From the NCBI GenBank assembly GCA_934680015.1, contig CAKUSP010000003.1:62001-126000 (forward strand): a stretch of DNA of 64,000 nt. The letters are read 5' to 3'. Of this stretch, positions 9,895-22,050 are shown one piece after another (positions within the stretch are counted from its first letter, which is position 1; every line of letters starts with the position of its first letter). The notes under the pieces are model-generated. The model had not been told where the DNA came from. It did not search any database and worked only from the letters and a program-made list of their open reading frames with translations. The stretch comes from an uncultured Bacteroidales bacterium. Its GTDB lineage: Bacteria; Bacteroidota; Bacteroidia; Bacteroidales; UBA932. Made by a program: the position numbers and the translations under genes.

Positions 9895-10913
9895 ACGAAC
9901 TCCTTGATTTCTTGTTCCCTGTCTAATGGACACACTAGAATGCGCCCATCCTTTACGGCTATAATATAATCATTTAAGCCTACGGCTATAAGGCGTTGAC
10001 CATCTTCAATCGCACAAAAACAATTCTTACAATCGTGAAGTTCAATAGTTCCAACATTCTGACGATACTCCCTTAATGAGCCCCATGTGCCCAAATCGCT
10101 CCATCCCAAATCCTCCGCCTCAACATAAATATTATTGGACTTTTCCATTACAGCATAGTCAATAGAAATCTTCTCACAGGTCGGAAATAGCTCTCGCAAT
10201 TTTTGATCTTCTTGTTCTGTATAGAAATAAGGGGCCAACTCGTTCATTACTCCACATATTTGAGGGGCATGCTTTTCTAACTCAGACAAGATCGTACTTA
10301 CTTTCCAAATAAAGATGCCAGCATTCCAAAAATATCTTCCAGACGCCAGATACGACTTGGCCGTTTTTAAATCTGGTTTCTCGCAAAACCGTTTAACCTT
10401 AAGCATCTTTCCTAATTCCGGCTTATCTGCACATATATAGCCATATCCTGTTTCCGGCCTTGTCGGCTCTATGCCAACCGTTACTATTCTAGGCTCTGTG
10501 CTTTCTAAAACAAAGCCAATAGCGTTTTTTATTATCCGAGTGAAGACATCCGTCTTCAAAACCATAGCATCGGAGGGAGCCACCACAACAGACGCATCCG
10601 GATGATGAAGAGCGATTTTACGACAAGCATATGCTATACATGGAGCTGTGTTCCGGCCAATTGGCTCGAGCAATATATGTTCGTGCGGAATATCTGGCAA
10701 CTGCTTTCGCACTATATCAGAATAATGTTCAGAAGTTACTATCCATATATTATTTATGGAACAAATAGGCAAAAATCTCTCCACAGTCATCTGTATAAGA
10801 GTCTTACCTACACCCAAAACATCTACGAACTGCTTAGGCAAATCCGGAGTACTCAAAGGCCATAAACGGGAACCTATCCCACCTGCCATTATAACTACTT
10901 GAACATCTTTCAT
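9891..10913 (-). CDS. manC: Mannose-1-phosphate guanylyltransferase
   Basis: A 340-residue nucleotidyltransferase making GDP-mannose from mannose-1-phosphate and GTP for surface polysaccharides. The nucleotide-binding signature MAGGIGSRLWPLSTPDLPKQF starts at residue 10 with the catalytic Arg/Lys. PIGRNTAPCIAYA, GIEPTRPETGYGYI, RFCEKPD and FWNAGIFIW are conserved substrate-site motifs. It lacks a C-terminal isomerase domain. Its ATG overlaps the TAA of the dehydratase gene by one base (TAATG), so the two form a coupled polysaccharide-precursor operon. Confidence 0.93.
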   Translation of the reverse strand: MKDVQVVIMAGGIGSRLWPLSTPDLPKQFVDVLGVGKTLIQMTVERFLPICSINNIWIVTSEHYSDIVRKQLPDIPHEHILLEPIGRNTAPCIAYACRKIALHHPDASVVVAPSDAMVLKTDVFTRIIKNAIGFVLESTEPRIVTVGIEPTRPETGYGYICADKPELGKMLKVKRFCEKPDLKTAKSYLASGRYFWNAGIFIWKVSTILSELEKHAPQICGVMNELAPYFYTEQEDQKLRELFPTCEKISIDYAVMEKSNNIYVEAEDLGWSDLGTWGSLREYRQNVGTIELHDCKNCFCAIEDGQRLIAVGLNDYIIAVKDGRILVCPLDREQEIKEFV

Positions 10914-12817
10914 TACTTATCCAAAACTGAATATACAGAGTGATTGCTGATAAATTCTGGAACAATCTTCTTCATCTTACCTACTATAGCCATGTCATCA
11001 TAGGTATTAGCCTCTTCTATAAGTGAGTCTATTTCTTCAGCAATGACATTGAACTCGTACTCTCGTACGCTAGCAATCCTGATTTTCTCATGGAAGGATG
11101 GTTTAGTGGTTTCCTCAACATTAAGCAATTCCTCATAAAGCTTCTCCCCATCACGAAGACCAGTATATTCTATCTGCACATCACGAGCGCCACTTAGAAA
11201 GATCATTCGCTTCGCCAAGTCCGCAATCTTAACTGGTTTACCCATATCGAAAACAAATATCTCACCGCCTTTCCCCTTAGTTCCTGCTTCCAGAACTAGC
11301 TTACAAGCCTCTGGGATCAACATAAAGTAGCGGATTATATCCGGGTGTGTAACTGTCACTGGACCACCATCCTCAATTTGTTTCCTAAATATCGGTATCA
11401 CTGAACCATTAGAGCCTAATACATTACCGAATCGAGTAGTAACAAACTGTGTATGTCCATTTACTTTACCTTCCGATTCAGCTTTATTGAGACTCTGTAC
11501 ATAGATCTCACATATACGTTTAGAGCATCCCATTACATTTGTAGGATTCACGGCCTTATCAGTAGATACCATAACAAATTTATCAACTCCATATTCCACA
11601 GACAAATCTGCTATATTTCTTGTTCCTCTTACATTATTATGTATAGCGGCACTAGGATTATCTTCCATCATAGGAACATGCTTATATGCAGCAGCATGAA
11701 AAACATATTGTGGTCTATATGTCTGGAACAACACCCTCATACGATTTCTAGAGTCAATAGATGACACAATGGTATGAGCCTTAATATCAGGGAAATCTGC
11801 AGCCAGCATACGGCGTATATCGTGTTGTGGAGTCTCCGCTTGATCGATTAGTATTAACTCTGCAGGCTTAAATGAAGCAATCTGTCGTACAAGTTCGCTA
11901 CCTATACTTCCAGCAGAACCGGTAATCATGATTCTTTTCCCTCGTAGTTCGTTAGAGATAGTATCCATATCCACCTGTATCTGTTCGCGTGGCAAAAGGT
12001 CTTCTATTTTTACTTCCCTAATTGCATACTTTCCTAATTTTTCTGCATCTGAGAGAGACTGTTCCATTAGTAGCCTGACCCCTGAATCGATAATACAATT
12101 ATGAAGCGATTCATTCGATTTAACCTCTTCCACTCTGTTAATAGGAACTAGTACTGCTTTAATATCGTCCTTTCTTAGAACCTCTCCTAATGATGAATCT
12201 GCATTATATACTTTTTCACCAAGCAGCGAATCAATTTTTATAGAAGAATCATGGGAAATAAATCCACGCAAACGATATTTAGCAGGCTTTTCACTGCGGA
12301 TTCGTTTAGCCAGTGATACACCGCCATCACCTATTCCATAAACAAAAACATTTTCTGCCCTATCCGTGCGGAATTGATCGTATAATATTTTAACCATTAT
12401 ACGCATACCCCACATTATAACGGTTGAGGAAAGTACTGCCGTGATAATCAAGCGAATATTAAAAAGAAAAGAAGACGTGCCGTGTCCCAAAAACTGAACC
12501 AAATAACAACATGCAGCAGAAAGAACCATAGCCACTCCAACTCTTAACAAGTCAGAAAAAGACGAGTATCTAATAATACCACTATATGTTCTAAATATTC
12601 TAAAGAACACCACATGGATAACAAGGAATAAGCCCAAAGTATATAATAGTGGTAGGAGATCAACCTCTAAAGATTGCCTATTATAAAAGAAAAAGGTTAA
12701 AAAATATGCAACCAGCACTATGCAACAATCAAGCAACAATATAGTCCAATGTGGAAGTGATCTATGTCCAAAATACCAGTCCGATAATGAAAATATAGTT
12801 TTCTCTTTTCTTTTCAT
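10913..12817 (-). CDS. Membrane-bound CapD/FlaA1-type nucleotide-sugar 4,6-dehydratase
   Basis: A 634-residue protein. Four or five membrane helices occupy residues 20-150, then a first Rossmann-like domain (VYGIGDGGVSLAKRI) and an SDR domain starting MITGSAGSIGSELVRQIA. VSTDKAVNPTNVMGCSKR is the CapD/FlaA1 catalytic region, where Met/Lys replace the usual Tyr/Lys arrangement. The family converts UDP-GlcNAc to a 4-keto-6-deoxy sugar for capsule, O-antigen or glycoprotein glycans. The length matches WbpM/PglF-type enzymes. It has its own promoter embedded in the rpoC terminator and is followed by manC. Confidence 0.9.
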   Translation of the reverse strand: MKRKEKTIFSLSDWYFGHRSLPHWTILLLDCCIVLVAYFLTFFFYNRQSLEVDLLPLLYTLGLFLVIHVVFFRIFRTYSGIIRYSSFSDLLRVGVAMVLSAACCYLVQFLGHGTSSFLFNIRLIITAVLSSTVIMWGMRIMVKILYDQFRTDRAENVFVYGIGDGGVSLAKRIRSEKPAKYRLRGFISHDSSIKIDSLLGEKVYNADSSLGEVLRKDDIKAVLVPINRVEEVKSNESLHNCIIDSGVRLLMEQSLSDAEKLGKYAIREVKIEDLLPREQIQVDMDTISNELRGKRIMITGSAGSIGSELVRQIASFKPAELILIDQAETPQHDIRRMLAADFPDIKAHTIVSSIDSRNRMRVLFQTYRPQYVFHAAAYKHVPMMEDNPSAAIHNNVRGTRNIADLSVEYGVDKFVMVSTDKAVNPTNVMGCSKRICEIYVQSLNKAESEGKVNGHTQFVTTRFGNVLGSNGSVIPIFRKQIEDGGPVTVTHPDIIRYFMLIPEACKLVLEAGTKGKGGEIFVFDMGKPVKIADLAKRMIFLSGARDVQIEYTGLRDGEKLYEELLNVEETTKPSFHEKIRIASVREYEFNVIAEEIDSLIEEANTYDDMAIVGKMKKIVPEFISNHSVYSVLDK

Positions 12818-12844
12818 GTTTTATGTTTTTAGTACATCTTTACA

Positions 12845-12875
12845 CAAAGGTAAAAAAAAAGGCTTATTTTTCAAG
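12845..12875 (-). promoter_or_regulatory. Promoter of the capD-like/manC operon
   Basis: On the minus strand CTTG (12875-12872), 19 nt, then TACCTTTG (12852-12845): a perfect -7 box and a -33 element one base from TTTG at the ideal spacing. The -33 element lies in the loop of the rpoC terminator hairpin. The leader would be about 22 nt. Confidence 0.65.
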
Positions 12876-12890
12876 AGAAAATAAGCCTTT
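12852..12890 (-). terminator. Rho-independent terminator of the rpoBC operon
   Basis: Arms at 12876-12890 and 12858-12872 (AAAGGCTTAT core) enclose a very short loop. On the minus strand the hairpin is followed by a run of nine T (12860-12852). It lies 20 nt after the rpoC stop. Confidence 0.85.
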
Positions 12891-12909
12891 AAAAATAAAT
12901 TATTTAACT

Positions 12910-15900
12910 CTACAGCTCATTAAGTTCTGCTGCCATATCATCTTTACGTCCCACGACAATATCTTGATAGTCTTTAAGACCTGTTCCTGCAGGGATTAAA
13001 TGCCCACAGATCACATTCTCCTTAAGGCCTTCAAGATGATCGACTCTACCTCTTATAGCCGCTTCGCTCAATACCTTAGTCGTTTCCTGGAAGGAAGCCG
13101 CAGAAATGAAGCTATTTGTACGAAGCGCTGCCCTTGTGATACCTTGGAGTACCAATTTAGCCGTTGCAGGTCTAGCCTCACGAGCCACCATTGGTTTAAG
13201 CCCCTGACGTTCAAGCGATTCATTCTCACTACGAAGTTCACGTGCGCCGATGATATTTCCTGTTTCATATTTTTGAGAATCCGCTGCATCCTCAATATAA
13301 TATTTACCGAAAATGGCATCATTTACATCCATAAACTTCATCTTATCCACGAGTTCTTCCTGAAGGAATTCAGTATCGCCTGAATTAAGGATTTCAACCT
13401 TTCGCATCATCTGACGTACTATGATCTCAAAGTGTTTATCATTGATCTTAACACCCTGAAGACGATAGACCGCCTGAACTTCATTCACAATATACTCCTG
13501 AGCCTTAACAAGACCAAGAATATTTAGAATATCTGAAGGCGAAATTCCACCATCTGAAAGTGGAGTTCCAGCTTTGACATAGTCATCCTCTTGAACAAGA
13601 ATCTGCTTGGTAAGAGGGACAAGATAATGCTTCTCCACTCCAGAGCGGTTCTTCACTATAATCTCACGATTACCTCTCTTTATCGTACCCATAACGACCT
13701 GTCCGTTTATCTCAGATAGTACGGCAGGGCTACTGCTTGGATTACGTGCTTCGAAAAGTTCGGTAACTCGAGGAAGACCTCCCGTAATATCACTAGCCTT
13801 ACCGAATGCACGAGGAATCTTTATAATGATATCTCCCACTTTTACCTCAGCACCATCTTCGACCATAACATGGGCTCCGACAGGAAGGTTATACTGCTTA
13901 ATTATAGTGCCTGTAACATCTACAATATCCACAGCAGGGCTCTTAGTTCTATCCTTAGATTCTATGATAACTTTATCATTTGAAGTAGAGAATTCATCGG
14001 CAGAGTCTTTACGATAAGTTACACCCTCGATCATGTTCTCGAACTTCAAAGTACCGGCAGCCTCGACGATGGTCGTAGCATTATATGCATCCCACTCGCA
14101 TATACGGTCACCTTTCTTAACGATATCGCCATCCTTAAAATATAGTATTGAACCATAAGGGATGTCATACTGAGAGAAAGTAATTCCAGTATTTTCATCT
14201 ACTATACGGAGCTCCGTCATACGACCTACTACAACAGTCTGTATTCCAGTGTCCGTCTGTCTTTCGATAGTACGCAACTCGGAGAACTCCAAACGTCCAT
14301 CGTATTTAGAATCGATACTTGAATCTGCTCCTGATGAAGATGCTGTACCTCCTACGTGGAAAGTACGAAGTGTAAGCTGGGTACCAGGCTCACCAATAGA
14401 CTGAGCAGCGATAACACCGACAACCTCGCCCTTTTCTACCATACGGCTTGTAGCAAGATTACGTCCGTAACACTTAGCACATACACCCTTACGGCTTTCG
14501 CAAGTGAGCACTGAACGAATTTCGACACTTTCTATAGGTAACTTGTCTATCAACTCAGCCTCTGCTTCTCGTATTTCTTCTCCAGCACGAATAATTAGTT
14601 CTCCTGTAAGAGGATTGAAAATATCATGAACCGATGTCCGTCCTAGGATTCTTTCACCCAAAGACTCCACTACATTATCCTTATCTTTAATAGCCGTAGC
14701 TACAAGTCCACGAAGTGTACCACAATCATCTTCAGTTATAATAACATCGTGCGAAACGTCAACAAGACGACGAGTCAAATAACCGGCATCCGCTGTCTTA
14801 AGTGCGGTATCGGCAAGACCTTTACGAGCTCCGTGAGTACCGATAAAGTATTCAAGCACCGTCATTCCTTCCTTAAGGTTAGAAATGATAGGGTTCTCGA
14901 TAATATCAGCGCCAGAAGCACCGGCTTTTTGAGGCTTTGCCATCAAACCACGCATACCACAAAGCTGCTTGATCTGCTGGGTTGAACCACGCGCACCTGA
15001 ATCTAGCATCATGAATACTGGATTAAACCCTTGCTGATCAGAAGATATCTGTTTACCTACTATGCTTGTAAGGTTATTATCCACAGCTGACCATAGATCG
15101 ACAACTTTATTATACCGCTCTTGGTTAGTAATGAATCCGAGTGCATAATTACCCTTAATCTCCTCTATCTTCTTATAAGCATCTTCGATAAGAGTCTTCT
15201 TTTCTGCAGGTATAATAACATCTCCCAGATTGAATGAGATACCAGCGCGGAAAGCCTGATAATATCCTAGATTCTTTATGTCATCCAAAAACTTAGCAGT
15301 ACGTGTAACACCCGTATGCTTAATAACCTCTGTAATAATAGTACGAAGTGGCTTTTTACCTAAAACGACATTCACGTAAGGCACTTCATCTGGAACATAC
15401 TGATTGACAATTATTCTACCAGCTGTCGTTTCCACTAGCTCGTATCCTTTGGATAAATCCATTTTATCTTTAGGAAGGCGAACCTTGATGAGCGCGTGCA
15501 TATCGATCTTCTTAGCATCGTAAGCAACGATTACATCCTCTGGTCCATAGAAGCACATTCCCTGTCCCTTGGCATCAGGTCTAATTTTAGTAATATAATA
15601 TAGTCCTAACACCATATCCTGAGATGGTACCGTAATAGGGGCTCCATTGGCAGGGTTCAAAATATTCTGAGAACCGAGCATAAGGAGTTGTGCCTCCATT
15701 ACAGCCGCATTCCCCAATGGAAGATGTACAGCCATCTGGTCACCATCGAAGTCAGCATTAAATGCTGTACATGCAAGAGGGTGAAGTTGAATGGCCTTAC
15801 CTTCTATCATTCTAGGTTGGAATGCCTGAATACCCAATCTATGTAGTGTAGGGGCACGGTTAAGCAATACCGGATGACCCTTCATCACATTCTCAAGTAT

Positions 15901-17160
15901 ATCCCAAATAACAGGATCCCTGCGGTCAACGATCTTTTTAGCAGACTTTACGGTTTTTACAATACCACGCTCTATAAGTTTGCGTATTATAAACGGCTTA
16001 TAAAGTTCCGCTGCCATGTACTTAGGCAAACCGCACTCATGCATGTTAAGTTCAGGGCCAACCACGATTACAGAACGAGCCGAATAATCGACACGCTTAC
16101 CAAGAAGGTTCTGACGGAAACGGCCCTGCTTACCCTTAAGTGAATCTGAAAGAGACTTAAGAGCCCTATTCTGTTCGCTTTTTACAGCTGAAGACTTCTT
16201 TGAATTGTCGAAGAGGCTATCAACTGCCTCCTGGAGCATACGTTTTTCATTACGCAAGATAACCTCAGGAGCCTTAATCTCTATCAATTTCTTAAGACGA
16301 TTATTTCTTATTATAACACGCCTATATAAATCGTTGATATCGGATGTAGCGAAACGCCCTCCATCTAGTGGGACGAGTGGACGGAGATCTGGAGGTATAA
16401 CAGGTATAACCTTCATTATCATCCATTCAGGACGATTCTTACCATTAGACTCCTGGAACCACTTTACTATCTGAAGTCGTTTTAAAAGGTCAGCTTTTCT
16501 CTGCTGTGAAGTTTCTACCGAAAGACGCTGACGAAGCTCTTTTGCGAGTTCTTCAACATTAATTTCACTAAGAAGATCATAGATACCTTCAGCCCCCATC
16601 TTAGCGACAAACTTCTCCGGATCTGAATCAGAAAGATATTCATTCCCAGGAATTCGGCTCAAAACATCCAAATACTCATCCTCGGAAAGAAGCTCCATTT
16701 TAGCCACACCACTATTACCTGGCCTTACTACGATATATTTTTCGTAATATATTACAGACTCAAGCTTTTTAGCTGGAAGTCCAAGAAGAGCCGAAATTTT
16801 GTTCGGTGCACTCTTGAAATACCAGATATGCGCTACGGGAACGGTTAGAGCGATGTGTCCCATTCGCTCACGCCGAACTTTCTTTTCGGTAACTTCCACA
16901 TTACATCTATCGCAGATAATACCACGATAACGGATACCTTTATATTTTCCGCAGTAGCATTCATAGTCCTTTGTAGGACCGAAGATCTTTTCACAGAAAA
17001 GTCCGTCCTTCTCTGGCTTATAGGTTCTGTAATTGACCGTTTCTGGTTTCAGAACCTCTCCGCAAGACCTTTCCATAATGTCTTCCGGAGAAGCCAGTGA
17101 AATGCTGATTGTCTGGAAATTACTTTTTACCTTATTTTCTTTATTATTGAAAGTAGGCAT
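12910..17160 (-). CDS. rpoC: DNA-directed RNA polymerase subunit beta'
   Basis: A 1416-residue catalytic subunit of RNA polymerase. The N-terminal zinc ribbon is [19 protein letters not shown]. The catalytic magnesium loop [12 protein letters not shown] is present, as are the bridge/trigger region ([15 protein letters not shown]) and the second cysteine cluster ([15 protein letters not shown]). The length is typical for Bacteroidota, which carry lineage-specific inserts. It is the last gene of the rpl-rpo cluster, 26 nt after rpoB, and is closed by a strong terminator. Confidence 0.99.
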   Translation of the reverse strand: MPTFNNKENKVKSNFQTISISLASPEDIMERSCGEVLKPETVNYRTYKPEKDGLFCEKIFGPTKDYECYCGKYKGIRYRGIICDRCNVEVTEKKVRRERMGHIALTVPVAHIWYFKSAPNKISALLGLPAKKLESVIYYEKYIVVRPGNSGVAKMELLSEDEYLDVLSRIPGNEYLSDSDPEKFVAKMGAEGIYDLLSEINVEELAKELRQRLSVETSQQRKADLLKRLQIVKWFQESNGKNRPEWMIMKVIPVIPPDLRPLVPLDGGRFATSDINDLYRRVIIRNNRLKKLIEIKAPEVILRNEKRMLQEAVDSLFDNSKKSSAVKSEQNRALKSLSDSLKGKQGRFRQNLLGKRVDYSARSVIVVGPELNMHECGLPKYMAAELYKPFIIRKLIERGIVKTVKSAKKIVDRRDPVIWDILENVMKGHPVLLNRAPTLHRLGIQAFQPRMIEGKAIQLHPLACTAFNADFDGDQMAVHLPLGNAAVMEAQLLMLGSQNILNPANGAPITVPSQDMVLGLYYITKIRPDAKGQGMCFYGPEDVIVAYDAKKIDMHALIKVRLPKDKMDLSKGYELVETTAGRIIVNQYVPDEVPYVNVVLGKKPLRTIITEVIKHTGVTRTAKFLDDIKNLGYYQAFRAGISFNLGDVIIPAEKKTLIEDAYKKIEEIKGNYALGFITNQERYNKVVDLWSAVDNNLTSIVGKQISSDQQGFNPVFMMLDSGARGSTQQIKQLCGMRGLMAKPQKAGASGADIIENPIISNLKEGMTVLEYFIGTHGARKGLADTALKTADAGYLTRRLVDVSHDVIITEDDCGTLRGLVATAIKDKDNVVESLGERILGRTSVHDIFNPLTGELIIRAGEEIREAEAELIDKLPIESVEIRSVLTCESRKGVCAKCYGRNLATSRMVEKGEVVGVIAAQSIGEPGTQLTLRTFHVGGTASSSGADSSIDSKYDGRLEFSELRTIERQTDTGIQTVVVGRMTELRIVDENTGITFSQYDIPYGSILYFKDGDIVKKGDRICEWDAYNATTIVEAAGTLKFENMIEGVTYRKDSADEFSTSNDKVIIESKDRTKSPAVDIVDVTGTIIKQYNLPVGAHVMVEDGAEVKVGDIIIKIPRAFGKASDITGGLPRVTELFEARNPSSSPAVLSEINGQVVMGTIKRGNREIIVKNRSGVEKHYLVPLTKQILVQEDDYVKAGTPLSDGGISPSDILNILGLVKAQEYIVNEVQAVYRLQGVKINDKHFEIIVRQMMRKVEILNSGDTEFLQEELVDKMKFMDVNDAIFGKYYIEDAADSQKYETGNIIGARELRSENESLERQGLKPMVAREARPATAKLVLQGITRAALRTNSFISAASFQETTKVLSEAAIRGRVDHLEGLKENVICGHLIPAGTGLKDYQDIVVGRKDDMAAELNEL

Positions 17161-17186
17161 ATTTCTATCTAATCAAATTACGTTAA

Positions 17187-20100
17187 TTAATCAAGTGTAA
17201 CCTTAAGACCTAGACCACGAAGTTCATGCAAAAGCACATTCAATGACTCAGGAACTCCAGCAGGTGGCATAGGATCACCCTTGACTATTGCCTCATAAGT
17301 CTTGCTGCGTCCTGTTATATCATCTGACTTAACAGTCAATATTTCCTGAAGTACATTTGCTGCTCCGAATGCCTCAATGGCCCAAACCTCCATCTCTCCA
17401 AATCTCTGACCACCAAACTGAGCTTTACCACCAAGTGGTTGCTGAGTGATAAGAGAATATGGTCCAATCGAACGAGCATGCATCTTATCATCAACCATAT
17501 GACCCAATTTGATCATATAGATAACACCCACGGTAGCACACTGATCAAAATAATCACCTGTACCGCCATCTCTTAGCTGAGTCTTACCGAACTTAGGAAG
17601 ACCTGCCTTATCAGTAAGATCACATATCTCATCTATGCTTGCACCATCGAAAATAGGAGTACTGAACTTAAGATTTAATTTGTCACCTGCCCATCCTAGC
17701 ACTGTCTCATAAATCTGACCAAGATTCATACGACTTGGCACGCCAAGAGGGTTAAGTACGATATCCACAGGAGTACCATCAGCGAGGAATGGCATATCTT
17801 CACGACGTACGATCTTAGCGACAATACCCTTATTACCATGGCGTCCTGCCATCTTATCACCGACTGTGATCTTACGTTTTTTAGCGATATAAACCTTCGC
17901 AAGCTGCATAATACCATTAGGAAGCTCATCCCCGACTTTTATCTTGTCGATCTCACGCTTGCAGGCAGCCTCTTCCGATTTTAGAGTAAGGCAATAATTA
18001 TTTATCAAGTCACGGATCATCTCACTATTATGAGCATCAGATGTCCAATCACTAGAATTTATATTTTGATAATCAATGCCTTTCAAAACATCAGCCGAGA
18101 ACTTCTTATCCTTACCTACTATCTCTACACCATAGAGATCGAAAACTCCGTTGCTCTTACGATTCTTAGTTAAGGTAATAAGCCTCTGAAGGAATTCTGT
18201 ACGAAGCCTTTCAGCTTTCTGCTCAAATTCTGCTTGACGTAAACTGATACGAGTCTGCTGATCAGCCTTTGCTGCTGTATTCTTTCTGCCAATTTTTTCA
18301 GTAGGCTTAGAATACAAAGCTGTCTTGATTACAGTACCACTTAATGAAGGATTAGCTTTCAAAGAGGCATCCTTTACGTCGCCAGCCTTATCACCAAAAA
18401 TAGCTTTGAGCAATTTCTCCTCTGGAGAAGGATCACTTTCTCCCTTAGGTGTAATCTTACCTATCATTATATCGCCAGGCTCAATGTGAGCGCCGACCAT
18501 AACTATACCATTATCACAAAGTCTCTTGGTAGCATCATCGCTAACATTAGGGATATCATTAGTGAGCTCCTCTGGACCGCGTTTTGTTTCGCGCACTTCA
18601 GTTAAGTACTCATCAACATGAATTGAGGTCAAGATATCCCACTTTACCATCTCCTCTGAAAGTACAATGGCATCCTCGTAGTTATAGCCTTTCCAAGGCA
18701 TGAATGCCACCATAAGATTACGTCCTAAAGCTAGTTCACCGCCTTGTGTTGCATAACCATCGGTAAGTACTTGACCAGCGTGTACTCTATCTCCTTTACG
18801 TACAAGTGGATTCAAATTAATAGTAGTACTCTGGTTAGTACGACGATAATTAGGTAATTTATAAACAGTTTCTTCTGAAGCGAAACTTACAAATTTCTCG
18901 TCTTCCGTCAAATCGTACTTGATTCTAATTTCATTAGCATCTACATACGAAACAACACCCTCTCGTTGTGCAACGAACTGTGTACGACTATCCTTGCAGA
19001 CTCTTTCTTCTAGACCAGTACCTACGATAGGCGATTCTGGCTTAATAAGAGGGACAGCTTGGCGCATCATGTTAGCACCCATAAGGGCACGGTGAGCATC
19101 ATCATGCTCAAGGAATGGAATAAGAGATGCAGCGACAGAAGCCATCTGATTAGGAGCTACATCCATATAATCGACTTCCTCCTTTGTAACTACAGGGAAA
19201 TCGGCTTCCAAACGGCACTGAATACGATCGGCGAGAATATTTCCGTCATCATCCATTTTTACATTGGCCAATGAGACAAGTTTATTCTCTTCCTCTTCAG
19301 CACTCATATAACTATATCCAGTATCGCTTAGATCCACCTTTCCATGTTCAACATGACGATATGGAGTCTCGATGAAACCTAATCTATCAATACGGGCATA
19401 AACACACAACGACGATATCAATCCGATATTAGGTCCTTCTGGAGACTCGATAGGACAAAGACGACCATAATGGGTATAGTGCACATCTCGAACCTCGAAA
19501 CCTGCACGATCACGGCTAAGTCCTCCTGGACCAAGAGCAGAAAGACGTCTCTTGTGGGTGACCTCTGCAAGAGGGTTCGTTTGATCCATAAACTGAGAAA
19601 GCTGGCTAGTGCCAAAGAATGAATTAATTACTGAAGACAATGTCTTAGAATTAATCAAATCTATTGGCTTAAACTGCTCAGAATCTCTAACATTCATTCT
19701 TTCACGAATAGTACGAGCCATTCTGCTAAGTCCAACGCTGAACTGATTAGCGAGTTGCTCACCTACAGTGCGAACTCTACGATTGCTTAAATGATCTATA
19801 TCATCAACAGAAGCCTTTCCATTAATAAGTTGAATTAGATACTTTATAATCTCTATAATATCCGTATTAGTCAAAACACGAACACTAGGATCAATATTCA
19901 ACCCGAGCTTTTTGTTAATACGATAACGACCTACCTCACCCAAGTCATATCTCTTTTCAGAGAAAAACAACTTGTCGATAACATCACGTGCAGTATTCTC
20001 ATCAGGTGGTTCTGAATTACGCAACTGCTTATATATATAACTTACGGCTTCAAGTTCCGTATTTGTAGGGTCTTTCTGTAGCGAGTTGAAAATAATACTA

Positions 20101-20990
20101 TATTCGGCAGTACTTGCCTCATCCTTTTGAAGAAGGATAGATTTAGTATCTGTGTCGAGGATTGCTTCTATAGAATCATCATCCAAAACCTCACCTCTTT
20201 CCACTATAGGATTTGTTCTCTCTATAGGGATAACCTCACCTGTATCTTCGTCTTCGAAATCTTCTACCCAAGTCTTTAGAACCTTTGCAGCAAGCTTGCG
20301 ACCTTTATTAGCCTCTAAGGACTCTTTGCTCACTTCTACTTCGTCAGCTAGGTTAAAGATATCGATAATATCTTTATCTGAGTTATACCCGATAGCTCTC
20401 AATAAAGTCGTAACTGGAAGTTTCTTTTTACGATCAATGTATGCGTACATAACATTGTTGATGTCAGTAGCAAACTCAATCCACGACCCCTTGAACGGAA
20501 TTATTCGCGCAGAATAAAGTTTCGTACCATTTGTGTGCATACTTTGATCAAAGAACACACCTGGCGAACGATGAAGCTGCGATACGATTATACGCTCCGA
20601 ACCATTTATCACAAATGTTCCTGCTGGAGTCATATATGGAATGTTCCCCAAGAACACATCCTGTACCATGGTGTCAAAATCTTCATGCTCAGGATCTGTA
20701 CATGAAAGACGAAGCTTCGCCTTCATGGGAACGCTATACGTTAAGCCTCTCTCGAGACATTCTTCAATAGAATACTGAGGCGGATCGATAAAATAATCGA
20801 TAAATTCGAGTTTATAATTGTTCCTCGTATCCTCAATTGGGAAAATTTCCTGGAAAACCTGATACAGGCCCTCGTTTTTTCTATTCTCGGGGGTGGTTTC
20901 TAACTGGAAGAAATCGCGAAAAGATTTCAACTGAACTTCCAAAAGATCAGGATAATCCAATATTTTTGATGTGGCGAAATTTATGCGCAT
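17187..20990 (-). CDS. rpoB: DNA-directed RNA polymerase subunit beta
   Basis: A 1267-residue subunit forming the catalytic core with RpoC. The rifampicin pocket reads [21 protein letters not shown] followed by LSALGPGG, with the sensitive-type Asp, His and Ser residues (516, 526 and 531 in E. coli numbering), so no classical resistance change is seen. [12 protein letters not shown] and the C-terminal [20 protein letters not shown] region are conserved. It follows rplL after a 98-nt spacer with a terminator-like hairpin and precedes rpoC by 26 nt. Confidence 0.99.
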   Translation of the reverse strand: MRINFATSKILDYPDLLEVQLKSFRDFFQLETTPENRKNEGLYQVFQEIFPIEDTRNNYKLEFIDYFIDPPQYSIEECLERGLTYSVPMKAKLRLSCTDPEHEDFDTMVQDVFLGNIPYMTPAGTFVINGSERIIVSQLHRSPGVFFDQSMHTNGTKLYSARIIPFKGSWIEFATDINNVMYAYIDRKKKLPVTTLLRAIGYNSDKDIIDIFNLADEVEVSKESLEANKGRKLAAKVLKTWVEDFEDEDTGEVIPIERTNPIVERGEVLDDDSIEAILDTDTKSILLQKDEASTAEYSIIFNSLQKDPTNTELEAVSYIYKQLRNSEPPDENTARDVIDKLFFSEKRYDLGEVGRYRINKKLGLNIDPSVRVLTNTDIIEIIKYLIQLINGKASVDDIDHLSNRRVRTVGEQLANQFSVGLSRMARTIRERMNVRDSEQFKPIDLINSKTLSSVINSFFGTSQLSQFMDQTNPLAEVTHKRRLSALGPGGLSRDRAGFEVRDVHYTHYGRLCPIESPEGPNIGLISSLCVYARIDRLGFIETPYRHVEHGKVDLSDTGYSYMSAEEEENKLVSLANVKMDDDGNILADRIQCRLEADFPVVTKEEVDYMDVAPNQMASVAASLIPFLEHDDAHRALMGANMMRQAVPLIKPESPIVGTGLEERVCKDSRTQFVAQREGVVSYVDANEIRIKYDLTEDEKFVSFASEETVYKLPNYRRTNQSTTINLNPLVRKGDRVHAGQVLTDGYATQGGELALGRNLMVAFMPWKGYNYEDAIVLSEEMVKWDILTSIHVDEYLTEVRETKRGPEELTNDIPNVSDDATKRLCDNGIVMVGAHIEPGDIMIGKITPKGESDPSPEEKLLKAIFGDKAGDVKDASLKANPSLSGTVIKTALYSKPTEKIGRKNTAAKADQQTRISLRQAEFEQKAERLRTEFLQRLITLTKNRKSNGVFDLYGVEIVGKDKKFSADVLKGIDYQNINSSDWTSDAHNSEMIRDLINNYCLTLKSEEAACKREIDKIKVGDELPNGIMQLAKVYIAKKRKITVGDKMAGRHGNKGIVAKIVRREDMPFLADGTPVDIVLNPLGVPSRMNLGQIYETVLGWAGDKLNLKFSTPIFDGASIDEICDLTDKAGLPKFGKTQLRDGGTGDYFDQCATVGVIYMIKLGHMVDDKMHARSIGPYSLITQQPLGGKAQFGGQRFGEMEVWAIEAFGAANVLQEILTVKSDDITGRSKTYEAIVKGDPMPPAGVPESLNVLLHELRGLGLKVTLD

Positions 20991-21013
20991 TGAGAAAAAA
21001 ACTTTTAAGACGG

Positions 21014-21050
21014 AAAAAAGGTTTAGAGCCTATTACCCTAGCTCTAAACC
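21014..21050 (-). terminator. Attenuator hairpin between rplL and rpoB
   Basis: On the minus strand GGTTTAGAGC, an 11-nt loop, then GCTCTAAACC (perfect 10-bp stem) is followed by six T (21019-21014). It has the full form of an intrinsic terminator but lies between co-directional rplL and rpoB, so partial termination is inferred. Confidence 0.75.
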
Positions 21051-21088
21051 TGTTGAGTTCCCTTTTTCAAGCAGGGAAGGGGCTGAAT

Positions 21089-21463
21089 TTACTTAACTTC
21101 AACCTCTGCACCAGCCTCCTCAAGAGTAGCCTTGAGTTGTTCAGCCTCTGCTTTTGAAACCTTCTCCTTAATAGTAGAAGGGGCGCCATCAACGATGTCC
21201 TTAGCCTCTTTAAGACCAAGACCAAGAGCCTCCTTGATAACTTTGATAACCTGAAGTTTAGCGGTTCCTGCTGCCTTAAGCACAACATCAAACTCTGTCT
21301 GCTCAGCCTCAGCAGCTGCACCATTTCCACCATCAGCAGCTACAACAACTGCAGCAGCTGCAGGTTTAATACCATACACTTCTTCGAGAACTTGTGCGAG
21401 TTCTTGAACATCTTTTACAGAAAGATTTACCAACTCTTCTGCAAGGGCTTTTACGTCTGCCAT
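21089..21463 (-). CDS. rplL: 50S ribosomal protein L7/L12
   Basis: A 124-residue acidic stalk protein that recruits translation GTPases to the ribosome. It has an N-terminal dimerisation helix pair ([20 protein letters not shown]), an alanine-rich hinge (about 35-50) and the C-terminal domain [20 protein letters not shown] with [15 protein letters not shown]. The length is standard. It follows rplJ in the usual L10-L7/L12 order, which matches their stoichiometric complex. Confidence 0.98.
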   Translation of the reverse strand: MADVKALAEELVNLSVKDVQELAQVLEEVYGIKPAAAAVVVAADGGNGAAAEAEQTEFDVVLKAAGTAKLQVIKVIKEALGLGLKEAKDIVDGAPSTIKEKVSKAEAEQLKATLEEAGAEVEVK

Positions 21464-21501
21464 AATTTTATCTTTTTTTTAATTATTAATAATACTTTTT
21501 A

Positions 21502-22038
21502 CTATGCTTCAGCAGCAACTGGAGCCGAAGCAATTTTTTCATCCTCTGCTTTTCCCTCAGCTGCATTCTGAAGAGCAGAAACCACGTTACGCATAGGTGA
21601 CTGGAGAAGACCGATGATATCACCGATAAGTTCATCCTTAGTCTTGATAGCAGCAAGCTGATCAAGTTTATCCTCACCCAAATATGCACATCCCTGAACG
21701 AAAGCACCTTTTACTACAGGCTTCGTGAAACCTTCCTTAAGAAGCTTCTTAATAAGCTTACCAGGAGCAGCAGGGACATTGGTGTACATAATGGCGGTAT
21801 TCCCGACGAGTGCGCTTGTAAGAGACTTTATCTCTTCATTTTCACTTGCCGAAATAACATGATTAAACAGAGTATTCTTTACAACACAAAGTTTTACACC
21901 TTGGTTAAAGCATTCACGACGAAGCTTGGTAGTCTGACTAGCGTTAAGACCAGAAATATCAGTGATATAAAAATCAGGATACTCACCGAGTTGCGCTGAG
22001 ATGCTTTCAATAATTTGATTTTTAAGTTCTTTCTTCAT
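21502..22038 (-). CDS. rplJ: 50S ribosomal protein L10
   Basis: A 178-residue protein that anchors L7/L12 dimers to the 23S rRNA stalk base. The N-terminal half has the L10 fold (TTKLRRECFNQGVKLCVVKNT). The C-terminal helix region (MRNVVSALQNAAEGKAEDEK) binds L7/L12. It lies 12 nt after rplA, too close to hold the long L10 leader structure seen in some bacteria. Confidence 0.97.
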   Translation of the reverse strand: MKKELKNQIIESISAQLGEYPDFYITDISGLNASQTTKLRRECFNQGVKLCVVKNTLFNHVISASENEEIKSLTSALVGNTAIMYTNVPAAPGKLIKKLLKEGFTKPVVKGAFVQGCAYLGEDKLDQLAAIKTKDELIGDIIGLLQSPMRNVVSALQNAAEGKAEDEKIASAPVAAEA

Positions 22039-22050
22039 AATATTGAATTA

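Noticed and set aside
19500..19700. Rifampicin-resistance substitution in rpoB
   Set aside because: The pocket retains the sensitive-type Asp, His and Ser residues.
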